From a virus: a stretch of 64,000 bases of DNA. Below the pieces are notes generated by a model. It worked only from the letters and a program-made list of their open reading frames with translations, was not told the DNA's origin and did no database searches. The stretch is taken from IMG/VR virus record IMGVR_UViG_3300020196_000016, positions 18,595-82,594 of that record. The stretch is one strand, 5' to 3'. Both the position numbers and the translations under genes were made by a program. How positions within the stretch are numbered: the first letter of the stretch is position 1; every line of letters starts with the position of its first letter. Shown here piece after piece: positions 55,583-63,566 of this stretch.

Positions 55583-55852
55583 TTAATCCCTCAAAAGACC
55601 AATAACAAAATTTTCTTTACAAGTCAAAAAAGTATTTTCACCAAACTTTGCTTCTTCAACCATATTACCTTCAACAAGCACAATCTGTCCGACAGAAACA
55701 GATAATACACAGTCATTTGCCTTATCAAGAACACGATAGGCAACATTATCTGGTCGTTTCGTTGAACCAGCAAAAAATAGTTCTTCTTTCTTTTCTTCTT
55801 CTTTTTTTACAACTTCCAATACAAGTCGTTTATTTCGCGGTTCCAATTTCAT
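55583..55852 (-). CDS. groES: GroES-like co-chaperonin
   Basis: 89 aa from the ATG at 55852, chosen because GGAG lies 7 nt before it. LEPRNKRLVLEVVKKEEEKK, YRVLDKAND, SVSVGQIVLVEG and FLTCKENFVIGLL follow the GroES barrel: the N-terminal strand, mobile-loop region (ELFFAGSTKRPD) and terminal strand. It should cap GroEL, phage-encoded at 25741 or host. 30 kb separate the two genes, so they are not an operon here. Confidence 0.84.
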   Translation of the reverse strand: MKLEPRNKRLVLEVVKKEEEKKEELFFAGSTKRPDNVAYRVLDKANDCVLSVSVGQIVLVEGNMVEEAKFGENTFLTCKENFVIGLLRD

Positions 55853-55854
55853 CC

Positions 55855-56136
55855 TCATACTCCAACTTTAAGCTTGTTCTTGATTACACTGATAAATTCC
55901 TCAAAATCTTCAAGATCCTCGCCCTTCTGTGCCATACGATAAGCACGAAGCAGCTTACTCTGATCTTCTCGTGAAAGAAAGCTATTATCAGCGTAATGCT
56001 TTTTTAGTGCAAGCTTGTGTTCACGATAAGGCTCAATTGCCTGCTCAATCTCATTAAGAGTTTTGAGATAATTTACAATATGTTCTTCACGGGTCAATTT
56101 TTTATCGTTTTGCTCAAGTGTCTTTAGGTCAGTCAT
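55855..56136 (-). CDS. Hypothetical helical protein
   Basis: 93 aa from the ATG at 56136 (AGGGAGAATATA before). HIVNYLKTLNEIEQAIEPYR then SREDQSKLLRAYRMAQKGED. Not recognised. Lies between groES and the hairpin that follows the reductase gene. Confidence 0.62.
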   Translation of the reverse strand: MTDLKTLEQNDKKLTREEHIVNYLKTLNEIEQAIEPYREHKLALKKHYADNSFLSREDQSKLLRAYRMAQKGEDLEDFEEFISVIKNKLKVGV

Positions 56137-56152
56137 TATATTCTCCCTAATA

Positions 56153-56176
56153 GAAAGCGCCCCGATCAAGGGACGC
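56153..56176 (-). terminator. Hairpin after the reductase gene
   Basis: GCGTCCC, 6-nt loop, GGGGCGC then TTTC on the minus strand. It may end reductase transcripts. It would also be the 5' end of transcripts from the promoter at 56182, so a 5' stabiliser is equally likely. Confidence 0.6.
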
Positions 56177-56181
56177 CTCCA

Positions 56182-56209
56182 AGTTTAGCAGGTTTTCAAT
56201 CGGTGTCAA
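56182..56209 (-). promoter_or_regulatory. Promoter between the reductase gene and the groES operon
   Basis: TTGACA, 16 bp, TAAACT preceded by TGC, minus strand. The -35 overlaps the reductase stop codon. Confidence 0.72.
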
Positions 56210-58275
56210 GTCACGACACAAGCACCACCTACACAAGCAGCTTCACCAGATAAATTTGTATAATCTTGATCTTCTCTAATCAGATCAATATCAACACTTA
56301 CTAATTGAGACATTCTTTTATTATATTCTGCTTCTCCAATATCTTCAAATGGCGCCTGGTGATAAGTGTGGTCGCTATGAGGTAGAAGTGAAATAGCAGC
56401 ATAGCTATCTTTATTCTTCCACATCCATTCAGTAACTTGTGCCCATTCATGATTACGAACTGAAACAGTAATAGAAACGTTGTGTGTGTTATCGCCTCTA
56501 CGATGACCACCTTGAATCCAATCAAGATATACTTTCTTCATCCGTTCAAGTTGTTGAATTGCTGTTTCTTTTCTTGTAATAGATCCTTCGGGTGCTCGCT
56601 GTGGCAATGTTAGAATTGCATTGTTCTTGTTAAATGTATCATCTTCAAGAAGTTCTGGATGAAACATTTTTAGATAACCATACATTGTTTCTGTCTTTAA
56701 AAGACGCATACGACGAAGATAAAACTCATTGTGCCATGCATGAATACCAGATGAACAGCCAAGAACACAAGAAGTTGTTCCACTTGGTTTTACAGTTGTT
56801 ACACGGGCAGCTTTATTGATACCAAGAATTTTAGCCATACGTTCATTTTCTTTTGTTGCCGCTTCTGCTGCCGCAGCCATATCAAGAGCCAATACTTTAC
56901 CACTTGCAATACCAGTCATACCAATACCAAGTAGTGCTTCTTTTTCTGTTGTTTTACGCCAAATATCACGCAAATAATGAAAATCAGTATATGAAGCTTG
57001 AAGCGTTCCAATGAAAGCAGCAGCTTTTACACGATTTTCATAATCAGCTTGATCTTGTATATCGCTTGCGTTGATTTCACAAAGATTACAGAATTGATTT
57101 GTTCGCAGGCCGATTTCACCACATGGATTTGTGCCCCAATCTGGGTTATTTGTCCAGAATATACCTGGTTCACCAGCTTTGCTTTCTTCGGTAATTTTCA
57201 AGATACGTTCAAAGTCAGCTTTTTTGCGCATTTTATGACGAACAAGAACAACACTATTATTTGCACGACCACGCTGTTCTTGAACATAAAACCACGGAAC
57301 AATACCGTTATCTAAATAGAATGGAATATCATGCTCACCAACATCAGCCTCAACTGTGCGGACTCCATAGGCAGGGTCATTGTAGGCTATTTTAACGCGT
57401 TTATAAGTGGTGTTTGTTGCTTCATCAACAGTACGAATTTCTAGTTTAACTTCATTACCATATTGATCATGTTTTATTAGCGTAACAGATTCATGTGATA
57501 CAAGTTTAAAATTACTCTTGCAAGTAAGCATTGATTCATCATCAATATCAAATAGAGAAATCATTGCTGAACGACGAATACCACCAGCAAGAACAGCGTC
57601 TGCCAAATGACAAAGAATATCGTGAATCTGAACTGAGCGGAGTTGTTCTCCATTTTCTACACTATCAAGAATACCACGAACATTCTCTAATGCACGCTTT
57701 AATGGTTCTGAACCTGGAGCTTTACCACCACCGGTTTTAATTGGTGTGCCTTTTGCGCGAATTGAAGAATAATCAAAACGGACTTTTGGTGAATTTGGCT
57801 GCATGTATGACTTCATCAATACCTTTACAGCATCAGCCCAACCTTCGATGCTGTCACCAACAAGAAATTTCTTTTCTCCCCGTGTTGGTTTTGTTACTGG
57901 TGGTAGTTTTTCAATGTGTTTTTTCTGTACCGAATAACCTACTCCACAACCTGCAAGCAAGAGGAACATAGTTTCACTAAAACTATGAATATTATCAATA
58001 TGCTGAAATGAGCAATTGTAAATACGTGAATTGTTTACTTCAATTGCTTTTCCACCAAACTGCATGGAACGCATTGAAGGAAGAACTTTTTTATCATACA
58101 CAAATTTGTATGCTTCTTCAATCTGATCTTTTAGATCAGGAAATTTAGCAACGTGCATTGCTTTATTACGATCAACGAGTTCAACCCAATTTTCACGACG
58201 ACCAAGTTTCTCGTCAAATTTAGCATATCGTGAAAAAACCGTTACGTCTGATAATATTTTGCTTGCTTTATCCAT
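56206..58275 (-). CDS. nrdJ: Adenosylcobalamin-dependent ribonucleotide reductase (class II, monomeric)
   Basis: 689 aa. Reduces ribonucleotides to deoxyribonucleotides using vitamin B12. RIYNCSFQHI (Cys88), NPCGEIGL (383-387), PSGTTSCVLG and the C-terminal CVGGACV redox pair are the reductase signatures; it lacks an ATP cone. An extra 70-residue block between SNFKLVSHESVTL (about 257) and IVPWFYVQEQRGR is not present in the usual family and has no intein motifs. Needs cobalamin from the host or medium. Downstream genes form the groES operon. Confidence 0.93.
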   Translation of the reverse strand: MDKASKILSDVTVFSRYAKFDEKLGRRENWVELVDRNKAMHVAKFPDLKDQIEEAYKFVYDKKVLPSMRSMQFGGKAIEVNNSRIYNCSFQHIDNIHSFSETMFLLLAGCGVGYSVQKKHIEKLPPVTKPTRGEKKFLVGDSIEGWADAVKVLMKSYMQPNSPKVRFDYSSIRAKGTPIKTGGGKAPGSEPLKRALENVRGILDSVENGEQLRSVQIHDILCHLADAVLAGGIRRSAMISLFDIDDESMLTCKSNFKLVSHESVTLIKHDQYGNEVKLEIRTVDEATNTTYKRVKIAYNDPAYGVRTVEADVGEHDIPFYLDNGIVPWFYVQEQRGRANNSVVLVRHKMRKKADFERILKITEESKAGEPGIFWTNNPDWGTNPCGEIGLRTNQFCNLCEINASDIQDQADYENRVKAAAFIGTLQASYTDFHYLRDIWRKTTEKEALLGIGMTGIASGKVLALDMAAAAEAATKENERMAKILGINKAARVTTVKPSGTTSCVLGCSSGIHAWHNEFYLRRMRLLKTETMYGYLKMFHPELLEDDTFNKNNAILTLPQRAPEGSITRKETAIQQLERMKKVYLDWIQGGHRRGDNTHNVSITVSVRNHEWAQVTEWMWKNKDSYAAISLLPHSDHTYHQAPFEDIGEAEYNKRMSQLVSVDIDLIREDQDYTNLSGEAACVGGACVVT

Positions 58276-58279
58276 GTTA

Positions 58280-59668
58280 TTATTCTCCCTTTAATTCTTT
58301 CTGTTCTTTTCTGTGTTTGGCGTATCTTTCTTTTAATTTCTTGGCTTGATCTGCTGCAGCGTTTTTATTGATTTCATCAACAGTTTCATTTGTTGGTTCC
58401 ATCACTTTAATTGCTACATTTGATGTATCCATGAAAATTGGTAAAACTACTCCATCTGGACCATTTCTATTTTTTGCTATAAAAATACGACCGGTATTGT
58501 TTTGTTTGTGAGTTGCAGTTCGGGAAAGACTGAAAATAAAATCAGCAACGAAACATTTATTGAAAGCTTCACTAATACTTTCCATAGTTACTACTTCTGC
58601 GTTCAGACCTGAACGGTTTGTTTGTGAAGCTGTCCAAAGAGGACACTTGAACTCTGCTGCAATTCCACGTAATTCTTCATAGATGCCTTCAAGTTCATTT
58701 CTTTTCTCTCTTTGCGCGGTTACAGGTTTTAACAAATCACCATAATCAACAACAACCATATCAACTTTAAAGTCTCGTTGTTCCAGTTTTTTAAGATGAT
58801 TTCTTAATGTCTCCGTTGATACCGATTTCGTCGGATATTCTTTAATTATAAGCTTGCCGGGAATCTCTCTCACTTTTTCAAAAACTTCTTCTTTTGCGAG
58901 ATTTAGACCTTTTAATGGAAAGCCAGTCAAACAACTATCAAAACGGCGCCCAATAACTGTATCTCCAAGTTCAAGAGTATAATAAACAACATTTCGTCCT
59001 TGTTTCATCGCTTGTGCAGCAAGATGAACCAATGCCATACTTTTACCAGCACCGGTTGGAGCAACAACAACACCTAATTCTCCTTTTCCATGACCGCCTT
59101 GAATGAAATTATCTATAACATCCCATCCTGTTGAAATTGGATCACGGGCTTTTAATTTATATCGCTCTTCAAAGTGTTTCATGAAGTCATAACCATGCTC
59201 ATTATCAAGTCCAAGTTTAAGAGCACCGTTAATAATCTTTGAAACTTCGTCAAATGAAGAGTTTTCCATCAAGCCAACACTTTTTAACATTGCCTCTTTT
59301 AATTTTTGTTTTTTACAGAAATCAAGACTTTTATCTTTTACATATTCATCTTCAATATCTTCAATTGTGCCGGCAAGAACACGAGCAAAGAAATCACGAA
59401 CCTGTTTCTGCATCACAGGTGTTTGTTTTTCAAGTTCTGAACGCAGAATTGTTTCTACGGTTGAACGGTTTGGAAAACAACCATAAGTTGTATTATATTT
59501 AAATACATAATCTACAAACACTTGTAGATATTTTAATTCAAAAAAGCTTATATCCAATACTTCACTAATCTGTGAAGCAAATACAGAGTCATCCAATATT
59601 AATTGGACTAATTTCTCTTGAAACTCTTTTCCAAAAGAGCCAAGTGATGGTTCATTTTTTATAGCCAT
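58280..59668 (-). CDS. Replicative DNA helicase (DnaB / gp41 type)
   Basis: 462 aa RecA-fold SF4 helicase that unwinds DNA at the fork. N-terminal helical region (1-150), then Walker A APTGAGKSMALVHL (about 215), DMVVVDYGDLLKP as Walker B, LWTASQTNRSG as the H3 segment, and FIFSLSRTATHKQ with the later RIFIAKNRNGPDG arginine region. Just downstream of the 5' nuclease and upstream of the reductase, on the promoter at 59689. Confidence 0.93.
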   Translation of the reverse strand: MAIKNEPSLGSFGKEFQEKLVQLILDDSVFASQISEVLDISFFELKYLQVFVDYVFKYNTTYGCFPNRSTVETILRSELEKQTPVMQKQVRDFFARVLAGTIEDIEDEYVKDKSLDFCKKQKLKEAMLKSVGLMENSSFDEVSKIINGALKLGLDNEHGYDFMKHFEERYKLKARDPISTGWDVIDNFIQGGHGKGELGVVVAPTGAGKSMALVHLAAQAMKQGRNVVYYTLELGDTVIGRRFDSCLTGFPLKGLNLAKEEVFEKVREIPGKLIIKEYPTKSVSTETLRNHLKKLEQRDFKVDMVVVDYGDLLKPVTAQREKRNELEGIYEELRGIAAEFKCPLWTASQTNRSGLNAEVVTMESISEAFNKCFVADFIFSLSRTATHKQNNTGRIFIAKNRNGPDGVVLPIFMDTSNVAIKVMEPTNETVDEINKNAAADQAKKLKERYAKHRKEQKELKGE

Positions 59669-59688
59669 ACGCTCCTCAGAGGAAAGTC

Positions 59689-59717
59689 AGCATACTTGAT
59701 CCAGACACGGTCGTCAA
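59689..59717 (-). promoter_or_regulatory. Helicase promoter bracketed by inverted repeat
   Basis: TTGACG, 17 bp, TATGCT, minus strand, overlapping the end of the 59714 gene. A perfect 9-bp inverted repeat (AAGTCAGCA at 59684-59692, TGCTGACTT at 59720-59728) brackets it, a possible operator or a large terminator loop. Confidence 0.78.
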
Positions 59718-60682
59718 GGTGCTGACTTGTAATCACTAATTATACGGTTAAATGTTGTAAACAACTCATTTAAGTTTAAATCCGCAAAACCATCAAGAAT
59801 AGAACATTTCAAGAAGTCTGTTTTATTAAATTCTGGTTGGAAATTTTCTAAAACATAATCAGTTTTATTCTGTGCTTGAAGCGACATATTTGGTTGATAC
59901 AGCTGCATAATTTGATAGTTTAGATACACTTTATCTTTGTCTGATAGGATATTTTCAAAGATTTTTCCATCTCCCTTATTCACTTCACATTTCTCCAAAA
60001 TATCGTCAACTGTATATCGCTCTTGTTCGGCAAGAATAGGAAATTTTTTTGCTAAACTTGTTAAACCAACACCCCTAACACCTTCAAGATTATCACTTTT
60101 ATCGCCCGCAATTGATCGGGCAAGAGCAAAGTTATTTGGGTGAATACTAAATTCTTCAACAACACGATTTTTATTTAGTATTTCATCTTGAACTGGACGC
60201 ATAAGTATTGTTTTATCATCCAGCAACTGAATAAAATCTTTATCACTGGATACAATCACTTTTACGTAATCTTTGTGATCTTTATGTTGAACGACATAGG
60301 AAATAAGATCATCTGCTTCAACATTTTCTTCCATAAGCTGAACTACCGGACATAGATTTAAATATTCAAATGTTTTTAGTTGCTGCCAGATACGATTTTC
60401 AAATTCTTGTTTTTCATCCAAGACCTTTACATTTCTGTTGAGGCGTAGTGGATTTCTACCTTCTTTGTAATCCTTGTGTAAGGCTTTCTTTTTACGGCTT
60501 CCGCCAGGACCATCCCAAGCAAAAATAATTTTGTCTGGTTTTGTATCTCGGCTTATCTTTTGCAGAGATTTAAAACTTCCAACAATACCGCCGATTGGTT
60601 GTCCCTGTTTAGAAATAGAAGGATTTACTACATAAGAACGAATGAACAAGTTCAATGCATCAACAATTAATATTTTTTTCAT
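59714..60682 (-). CDS. 5'-3' exonuclease (PolA-type / flap nuclease)
   Basis: 322 aa. Metal-binding Asp/Glu cluster: ILIVDALNLFIRS, IIFAWDGPGGSRKKK, EENVEADDLIS, VIVSSDKDFIQL and DKSDNLEGVRGVG, which is the helix-three-turn DNA-binding loop. This is the order of PolA-type 5' nucleases (T4 RNase H type). It removes primers or flaps during replication and sits beside the DnaB helicase gene. Confidence 0.92.
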   Translation of the reverse strand: MKKILIVDALNLFIRSYVVNPSISKQGQPIGGIVGSFKSLQKISRDTKPDKIIFAWDGPGGSRKKKALHKDYKEGRNPLRLNRNVKVLDEKQEFENRIWQQLKTFEYLNLCPVVQLMEENVEADDLISYVVQHKDHKDYVKVIVSSDKDFIQLLDDKTILMRPVQDEILNKNRVVEEFSIHPNNFALARSIAGDKSDNLEGVRGVGLTSLAKKFPILAEQERYTVDDILEKCEVNKGDGKIFENILSDKDKVYLNYQIMQLYQPNMSLQAQNKTDYVLENFQPEFNKTDFLKCSILDGFADLNLNELFTTFNRIISDYKSAP

Positions 60683-60685
60683 AAA

Positions 60686-61564
60686 TTATATAAAACTCTT
60701 TAAAAATTCAAAAGACATTCTTTTTCGATATTTTCCATTTTTCATTAAAGATTTAAAATTAGTAAGATAAAAATCTTTTGTCTTATTTCTCCACTCAGTA
60801 ATATTTTTATTAATTAATTTACAATCTAAATCATTTTCTGAATAAAATAAAGAATAATTTCTAGATGTATGTTTTAAAAATTTATCTCTATTAAAATTAT
60901 TATCTAAAGGTCTAATGTTTATATTTTCTACAGATGTTTTGTCAATTGCTGAAAAAATATAATTACCGTAAGAAACGTTGAATTTAATTTTTGTACTTCC
61001 TTTATTAGATTCTACCTTTTCTATCTCTTCTCCATTTACGTAAATTTTATGTTCTGTTTCGTATGGAACAAAATATGCAACTCCGACAGGTGAATCGGTA
61101 TCGGAAAAAAGCTTATAATCTAATTTATCCCATGCTAATAAGCGGTTTCGAAACATTTTTGTTCCATAATATGTCGACGGAATTATAGCTGAAACATAAT
61201 CGCAATTTTCAAGCATTAACTCTAAGCAATCTAAATATAAATCTTCATTTTTAAGTGATAAATTTTCACCTTTTCTTTTCATAGCATTTTTTGCTAAATA
61301 AGGAGGATTAGTTATACAAATTTTAAAATTTTTTGGAAAATTAGAAATAGTATCTCTTTGAATTATATCATTTCTACCTGGAATTATATCATAAGCTTTC
61401 CATTTATGATTAGAGAAAAAATTAGTTATATTACCACTTCCAGCAAAAGGCTCTAAAATATCTTCTCCTTTTGGGAGCATTTCATTCCAAATTTCAAAGG
61501 CGTTACCCTTAAATGGATTTATTATTGTGTAATATTGTCCTAGTATCTGCTTCTGACTGAGCAT
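60686..61564 (-). CDS. N6-adenine DNA methyltransferase of a candidate R-M pair
   Basis: 292 aa. GQYYTIINPFKGNAFEIWNE is motif X-like, DILEPFAGSGNITNFF is motif I, and ICITNPPYLAKNAMKRK is motif IV (NPPY). The later half is a target-recognition-type region with AYFVPYETEHKIYVNG. AT-rich, unlike its neighbours. The start lies inside the 61509 gene (56-nt overlap), so the two are co-translated, as in compact restriction-modification units. Confidence 0.9.
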   Translation of the reverse strand: MLSQKQILGQYYTIINPFKGNAFEIWNEMLPKGEDILEPFAGSGNITNFFSNHKWKAYDIIPGRNDIIQRDTISNFPKNFKICITNPPYLAKNAMKRKGENLSLKNEDLYLDCLELMLENCDYVSAIIPSTYYGTKMFRNRLLAWDKLDYKLFSDTDSPVGVAYFVPYETEHKIYVNGEEIEKVESNKGSTKIKFNVSYGNYIFSAIDKTSVENINIRPLDNNFNRDKFLKHTSRNYSLFYSENDLDCKLINKNITEWRNKTKDFYLTNFKSLMKNGKYRKRMSFEFLKSFI

Positions 61565-62261
61565 ATTTAATTAGCCTTTCTTGAAATTCCACGTGGTTAA
61601 CTATCCAGATATTATCTTTTTGTTTTCGAAGGAGATTATTTTTTTTATCTTCATCTCCGTCTACAAGAACAACATAAAGTTTTTCTTTTGGCTCATTTGT
61701 TGCCCAATTTATAAAATCATCTGCTTCTTTTTCAACATTATCTTGATGGCCTCCAATTCCAACAACAACTTTCGCAAAAATATATCCCAAAATTTGCTTT
61801 TCATCATACCGACTTTTAATTAAACCGTCAATAGTTTTTAAATAAACATCGCTATTTTTAAGTTTCTTTTCGGTATCCGCAGCATTTATGACGCCTCCGG
61901 AACGCAAAGGTCTAAGTGCTTGCTTACCTCTTGTTGGAATTGCTTCTACTGTGATTTTATCTTTTAAAAATTCACCTATACCATTTATAATTTTTTTTTC
62001 TTCTATGCAGCCTTGACGAGATGCGTTTATACATATAACACAAGATACTGTGTAAGCATATCCTTCGTTTTCTTTGCAGATTTTTAGAAGTGAATCTTCA
62101 GATAAGTTGTTCGGATGATATTTTAAATATCTTTCTAAAGATTTTTTATTATAAGATTGTAATTGTTTAAAAGACTTGATGTTTTTAAATTGTTTAAAAA
62201 CTAAATTTATATTATTTTTATTATTATTTTCACGTTCATTTATTGCATCATAAGTAAACAT
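61509..62261 (-). CDS. Hypothetical protein, candidate restriction endonuclease partner
   Basis: 250 aa. Helical N-terminal region, SCVICINASRQGCIEEKK, then TVEAIPTRGKQALRPLRSGG and YIFAKVVVGIGGHQDNVEKE with LYVVLVDGDEDKKNNLL. It overlaps the methyltransferase by 56 nt, the usual place of a restriction partner. No catalytic triad could be assigned with confidence, so the role rests on context only. AT-rich codon use matches the methyltransferase. Confidence 0.5.
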   Translation of the reverse strand: MFTYDAINERENNNKNNINLVFKQFKNIKSFKQLQSYNKKSLERYLKYHPNNLSEDSLLKICKENEGYAYTVSCVICINASRQGCIEEKKIINGIGEFLKDKITVEAIPTRGKQALRPLRSGGVINAADTEKKLKNSDVYLKTIDGLIKSRYDEKQILGYIFAKVVVGIGGHQDNVEKEADDFINWATNEPKEKLYVVLVDGDEDKKNNLLRKQKDNIWIVNHVEFQERLIKYAQSEADTRTILHNNKSI

Positions 62262-62282
62262 ATATTTCCTATAATTTTAAAT

Positions 62283-62310
62283 ATAAAAATCCCCACTTTG
62301 CAGTGGGGAT
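62283..62310 (-). terminator. Rho-independent terminator
   Basis: ATCCCCACT, 4-nt loop, AGTGGGGAT, then TTTTATATTT on the minus strand, past the stop of the 62322 microprotein and before the R-M unit. Confidence 0.9.
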
Positions 62311-62321
62311 CATATCATACT

Positions 62322-62417
62322 TCATTTCTTTTTGCGATTCTTTTTACGAGCTTTTCTTTTAGCAGAACCCTGTTTTCTGCGTCCTTTACGGGGTCTGTTT
62401 TTTGCGGGCCACGGCAT
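62322..62417 (-). CDS. Arg/Lys-rich microprotein
   Basis: 31 aa, MPWPAKNRPRKGRRKQGSAK then RKARKKNRKKK. Very basic, probably nucleic-acid binding. Preceded by AGGATAAT. Similar tiny basic proteins occur in large phages (from memory). Confidence 0.6.
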   Translation of the reverse strand: MPWPAKNRPRKGRRKQGSAKRKARKKNRKKK

Positions 62418-62425
62418 ACATTATC

Positions 62426-62617
62426 CTACCTTTCTTTGTGATTAAATCCAATTTCTACAACAAAATCTGGTTTACCAGAACAATCCATAAACTTTACACT
62501 ATTTTTATCAAGAACTATTCCTTTTTGATAACACCACATTTTTAGTGCTTCAAATACTTCGTCTTGATTAAAAGTATAAAGACCTTCACTTGTGTTTTTA
62601 TCAAACTTGCTATTCAT
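62426..62617 (-). CDS. Hypothetical protein
   Basis: 63 aa. DEVFEALKMWCYQKGIVLDK then KFMDCSGKPDFVVEIGFNH. Not recognised. Second gene of the transcript starting at 63149. Confidence 0.58.
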   Translation of the reverse strand: MNSKFDKNTSEGLYTFNQDEVFEALKMWCYQKGIVLDKNSVKFMDCSGKPDFVVEIGFNHKER

Positions 62618-62623
62618 ATGTTC

Positions 62624-63119
62624 CTATGCTGCAATAAACTCATTTACAATAAACTTACCGTGGTGTGCATCACCATATCGTTCAAGGAAATGGTTTGTAA
62701 TATTACTTGGACGACCGACAAGACCGATCATATCACGATTCTTAAGAGTGTTCACTTCTCCCAGATCATCAACATATACAACTCGGGAAACACCTGCGTT
62801 CTTTAGGGCATGCTGACAGAGCGGACAAGGCTTTCCGTTCTTGTTTTGACGAGCATACGGGCACGAAGTGTTATTAAAACGATAAATATAAATTTTGCTA
62901 CCACTTGCTCGTTCTCCCATCTTGCTCAACAGATCAATTTCAGCATGCATAGAACACTTGAACACACTCTTGTTTCGTGAATAACGACGCTTATTGACGC
63001 CGAAGTTAATAATCTTGCCACCCTTGACACCAAAGGCAACAATCTGATGCTGGAGAGTATCATCCCGAAATTGGGATGCAATATCTTCAGCGAGGTACTA
63101 CAAAATCAAGATACTTCAT
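62624..63119 (-). CDS. Cytidine/dCMP deaminase family protein, +1 frameshift at codon 10
   Basis: From the ATG at 63119 (TAGGAGCCTGAT before) the frame reads MKYLDFVVPR and meets TGA at 63087-63089. The +1 frame continues EDIASQFRDDTLQHQIVAFG and runs to the end, total about 164 aa. Zinc-site motifs: SMHAEIDLLSK (HAE) and PCPLCQHALKN (PCxxC). dCMP deaminases supply dUMP for ThyX. A stop codon exactly at the shift is also seen in the polymerase gene. The promoter at 63149 sits 30 nt upstream. Confidence 0.84.
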
Positions 63120-63148
63120 GGTATCAGGCTCCTATGTTGGTTGAACCA

Positions 63149-63177
63149 AGCATAGCACGCGATCCGTGGGCTGTCAA
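63149..63177 (-). promoter_or_regulatory. Sigma70-type promoter with extended -10
   Basis: TTGACA, 17 bp, TATGCT preceded by TGC, minus strand, upstream of the deaminase gene; the -35 overlaps the stop region of the 63174 gene. Confidence 0.86.
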
Positions 63178-63524
63178 TCTGCGGGGACGAAAACATTTTT
63201 AAATTCATTTGGTAAGAGGTTGAATTGAATTAATTTAGCTTTTATTGTTATTAGATTTTTTGTTATTGCTTTATGTATTCTGTGGTGTCCATCAAGAATA
63301 TATATTATATTTTGCTTATCATCTACAAGAATTAATATTGGATATTTTAAATTTGCTGCTTGTATTTTAGTTTGTTCTTGTAAGTTATTATCCCAAGAAA
63401 GCAAATATGGAATTAATTGTTTAATAGATATATTTTTTTCTGGAAGATGTGAAGAAATATTTAATAAATCAGATAAATTTATTTTATTTCCGTCTTTTTC
63501 CCAAAATGTATTGTTTGTACTCAT
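63174..63524 (-). CDS. ParB/sulfiredoxin-fold-like protein
   Basis: 116 aa. PILILVDDKQNIIYILDGHHRIHKAITKNLITI matches the ParB N-domain pattern: a strand, a DGHHR nucleotide-binding box and an alternating helix. Short, with no DNA-binding HTH. It may be a small nuclease-like or regulatory protein. The AT-rich codons match other accessory genes here. Confidence 0.72.
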   Translation of the reverse strand: MSTNNTFWEKDGNKINLSDLLNISSHLPEKNISIKQLIPYLLSWDNNLQEQTKIQAANLKYPILILVDDKQNIIYILDGHHRIHKAITKNLITIKAKLIQFNLLPNEFKNVFVPAD

Positions 63525-63536
63525 ATTTTAACAAGA

Positions 63537-63556
63537 AACCCGCATTTCTGCGGGTT
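63537..63556 (-). terminator. Rho-independent terminator
   Basis: AACCCGCA, 4-nt GAAA loop, TGCGGGTT, then TCTTGTT on the minus strand, after the 63567 gene. An 8-bp perfect stem with a stable tetraloop. Confidence 0.82.
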
Positions 63557-63566
63557 CTTTGGTTAA

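Noticed and set aside
57300-57510. Intein in the reductase
   Set aside because: The extra block has no N-terminal Cys/Ser splice block or terminal His-Asn, and the protein is otherwise continuous.
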